Origin: Bog-756 sp963839925 | GTDB lineage: Bacteria; Actinomycetota; Acidimicrobiia; Acidimicrobiales; RAAP-2 | Direction: 5' to 3' | DNA length: 64,000 bases | NCBI GenBank assembly: GCA_963839925.1 | Contig: CAWIWV010000001.1 | Span: 1,488,001-1,552,000 of the forward strand | Shown: piece after piece, positions 63,487 to 64,000 of the stretch | Position numbering within the stretch: the stretch's first letter is position 1 | Layout: every line of letters starts with the position of its first letter | The notes under the pieces: model-generated | The model's input: only the letters and a program-made list of their open reading frames with translations | Told to the model about the DNA's origin: nothing | The model's database searches: none | Position numbers and translations under genes: made by a program

Positions 63487-64000
63487 CGGCCAGGTCCTTC
63501 CATGCCCGGCATCGTAGGACGCCCGAGCGGATCGGCCGCGATGGTCTTCGATCCCTTCCGGGCGCGCCGTTGACGCAAGATCTCGAAGCAGAGCACAGCG
63601 GTCGAGACGCTCACGTTGAGCGACTCCGCCCTGCCCGCCATCGGGATCGAAACGCGCTCGTCGAGCAGCTCGGCCACCGAGCGGTCGAGCCCCGATGCCT
63701 CATTGCCGAAGACGACCGCCACCCGCTTCGACCAGTCGAACTCGGTGTAGTCGGTTCCACCCCGGACCACCGTGCCGACAACGGTCATCCCCCATCCTCG
63801 GAGCGTCGCGATGACCTCGCCCGGGTCGCCGCCGACCGCGACCGGGGTGTGGAAGATCGATCCTGCAGAGGCGCGCACGGTTTTTGGATTGGTCGGATCC
63901 ACCGTGCCGGCACAGCAGACCACCCCGTCGACGCCGGCAGCATCGGCGGTTCGGATCATCGTCCCCGCGTTGCCGGGATCGCGCACGTCGACCGAAACGA
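63483..64000 (-). CDS. SpoU/TrmH-family RNA 2'-O-methyltransferase, 5' end outside window
   Basis: The frame is open to the window edge, so only ~172 C-terminal residues are seen. SPOUT motifs are clear: DVRDPGNAGTMIRTADAAG (motif 1), VAVVFGNEASGL (motif 2) and VSIPMAGRAESLNVSVSTAV (motif 3), which form the trefoil-knot SAM site. The target, probably a 23S or tRNA nucleoside, cannot be fixed. Overlaps pheS by 4 nt; a SpoU-type gene before pheST is a common actinobacterial order. Confidence 0.92.
   Translation of the reverse strand, partial: VSVDVRDPGNAGTMIRTADAAGVDGVVCCAGTVDPTNPKTVRASAGSIFHTPVAVGGDPGEVIATLRGWGMTVVGTVVRGGTDYTEFDWSKRVAVVFGNEASGLDRSVAELLDERVSIPMAGRAESLNVSVSTAVLCFEILRQRRARKGSKTIAADPLGRPTMPGMEGPGR

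Overview
The window is high-GC DNA from an actinobacterium, most likely of class Acidimicrobiia. The 16S rRNA sequence, the F420 biosynthesis gene fbiC, the mycobacterium-like block gcvH-garA-ftsR-DUF151 and the pheS-pheT-arg cluster all support this. Class-level placement is my reading of the 16S and was not tested on a tree. Almost all of it is core genome; I see no prophage, insertion sequence or CRISPR array. The one clear mobile element is a group I intron inside the 23S rRNA gene.

Layout. 1-8.3 kb: 3' part of fbiC, a LOG-family protein, an O-acyltransferase, two small hypothetical genes, an acyl-CoA ligase and an NlpC/P60 wall hydrolase. 8.3-14.4 kb: glutamate synthase gltB-gltD, with gltD frameshifted in this sequence. 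14.6-20.5 kb: a DUF2510-like protein, a PASTA lipoprotein, the thiamine genes thiO-thiS-thiG-thiD closed by a strong terminator, and a membrane-anchored protein. 20.5-28.3 kb: a GT87-like membrane protein, an S9 peptidase, an AcuI-like reductase, a DUF4232 lipoprotein, then the regulatory block DUF151-ftsR-garA-gcvH. 28.4-33 kb: a fused mannose-1-phosphate guanylyltransferase/phosphomannomutase, a pgsA-like gene and a DUF1015 protein. 32.8-45.2 kb: a secreted seven-repeat lipoprotein, DUF1697, korA-korB, class I aldolase, a TPR protein, an imelysin-like lipoprotein, purU, a large secreted repeat protein and a HAD hydrolase. 45.2-51.6 kb: one rRNA operon (16S-23S-5S, minus strand) with promoter, boxA, two RNase III-type processing stalks and a terminator. 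51.6-64 kb: argC-J-B-D-R-G-H (argH frameshifted, argF absent), an acidic hypothetical protein, pheS-pheT and the end of a SpoU-type RNA methyltransferase gene.

The most notable element is a 798-nt group I intron after U1923 (E. coli numbering) of 23S rRNA. It has a 9-bp P1 helix with U.G at the splice site, canonical R and S core boxes, a GNRA-capped P9 and a terminal G. It encodes a single-motif LAGLIDADG endonuclease whose 3' coding end overlaps the ribozyme core. It lies exactly in the conserved I-CeuI target.

How the genes fit together: most clusters are translationally coupled through 1- to 8-nt overlaps (thi, arg, gltB-gltD, korA-korB, pgsA-manC). Central themes are nitrogen assimilation and its control (GltBD, GarA, KorAB at the 2-oxoglutarate node), arginine synthesis under ArgR, cofactor synthesis (F420, thiamine) and cell-envelope building. 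The gltD and argH frameshifts are single-base events in otherwise intact genes and could be assembly errors.
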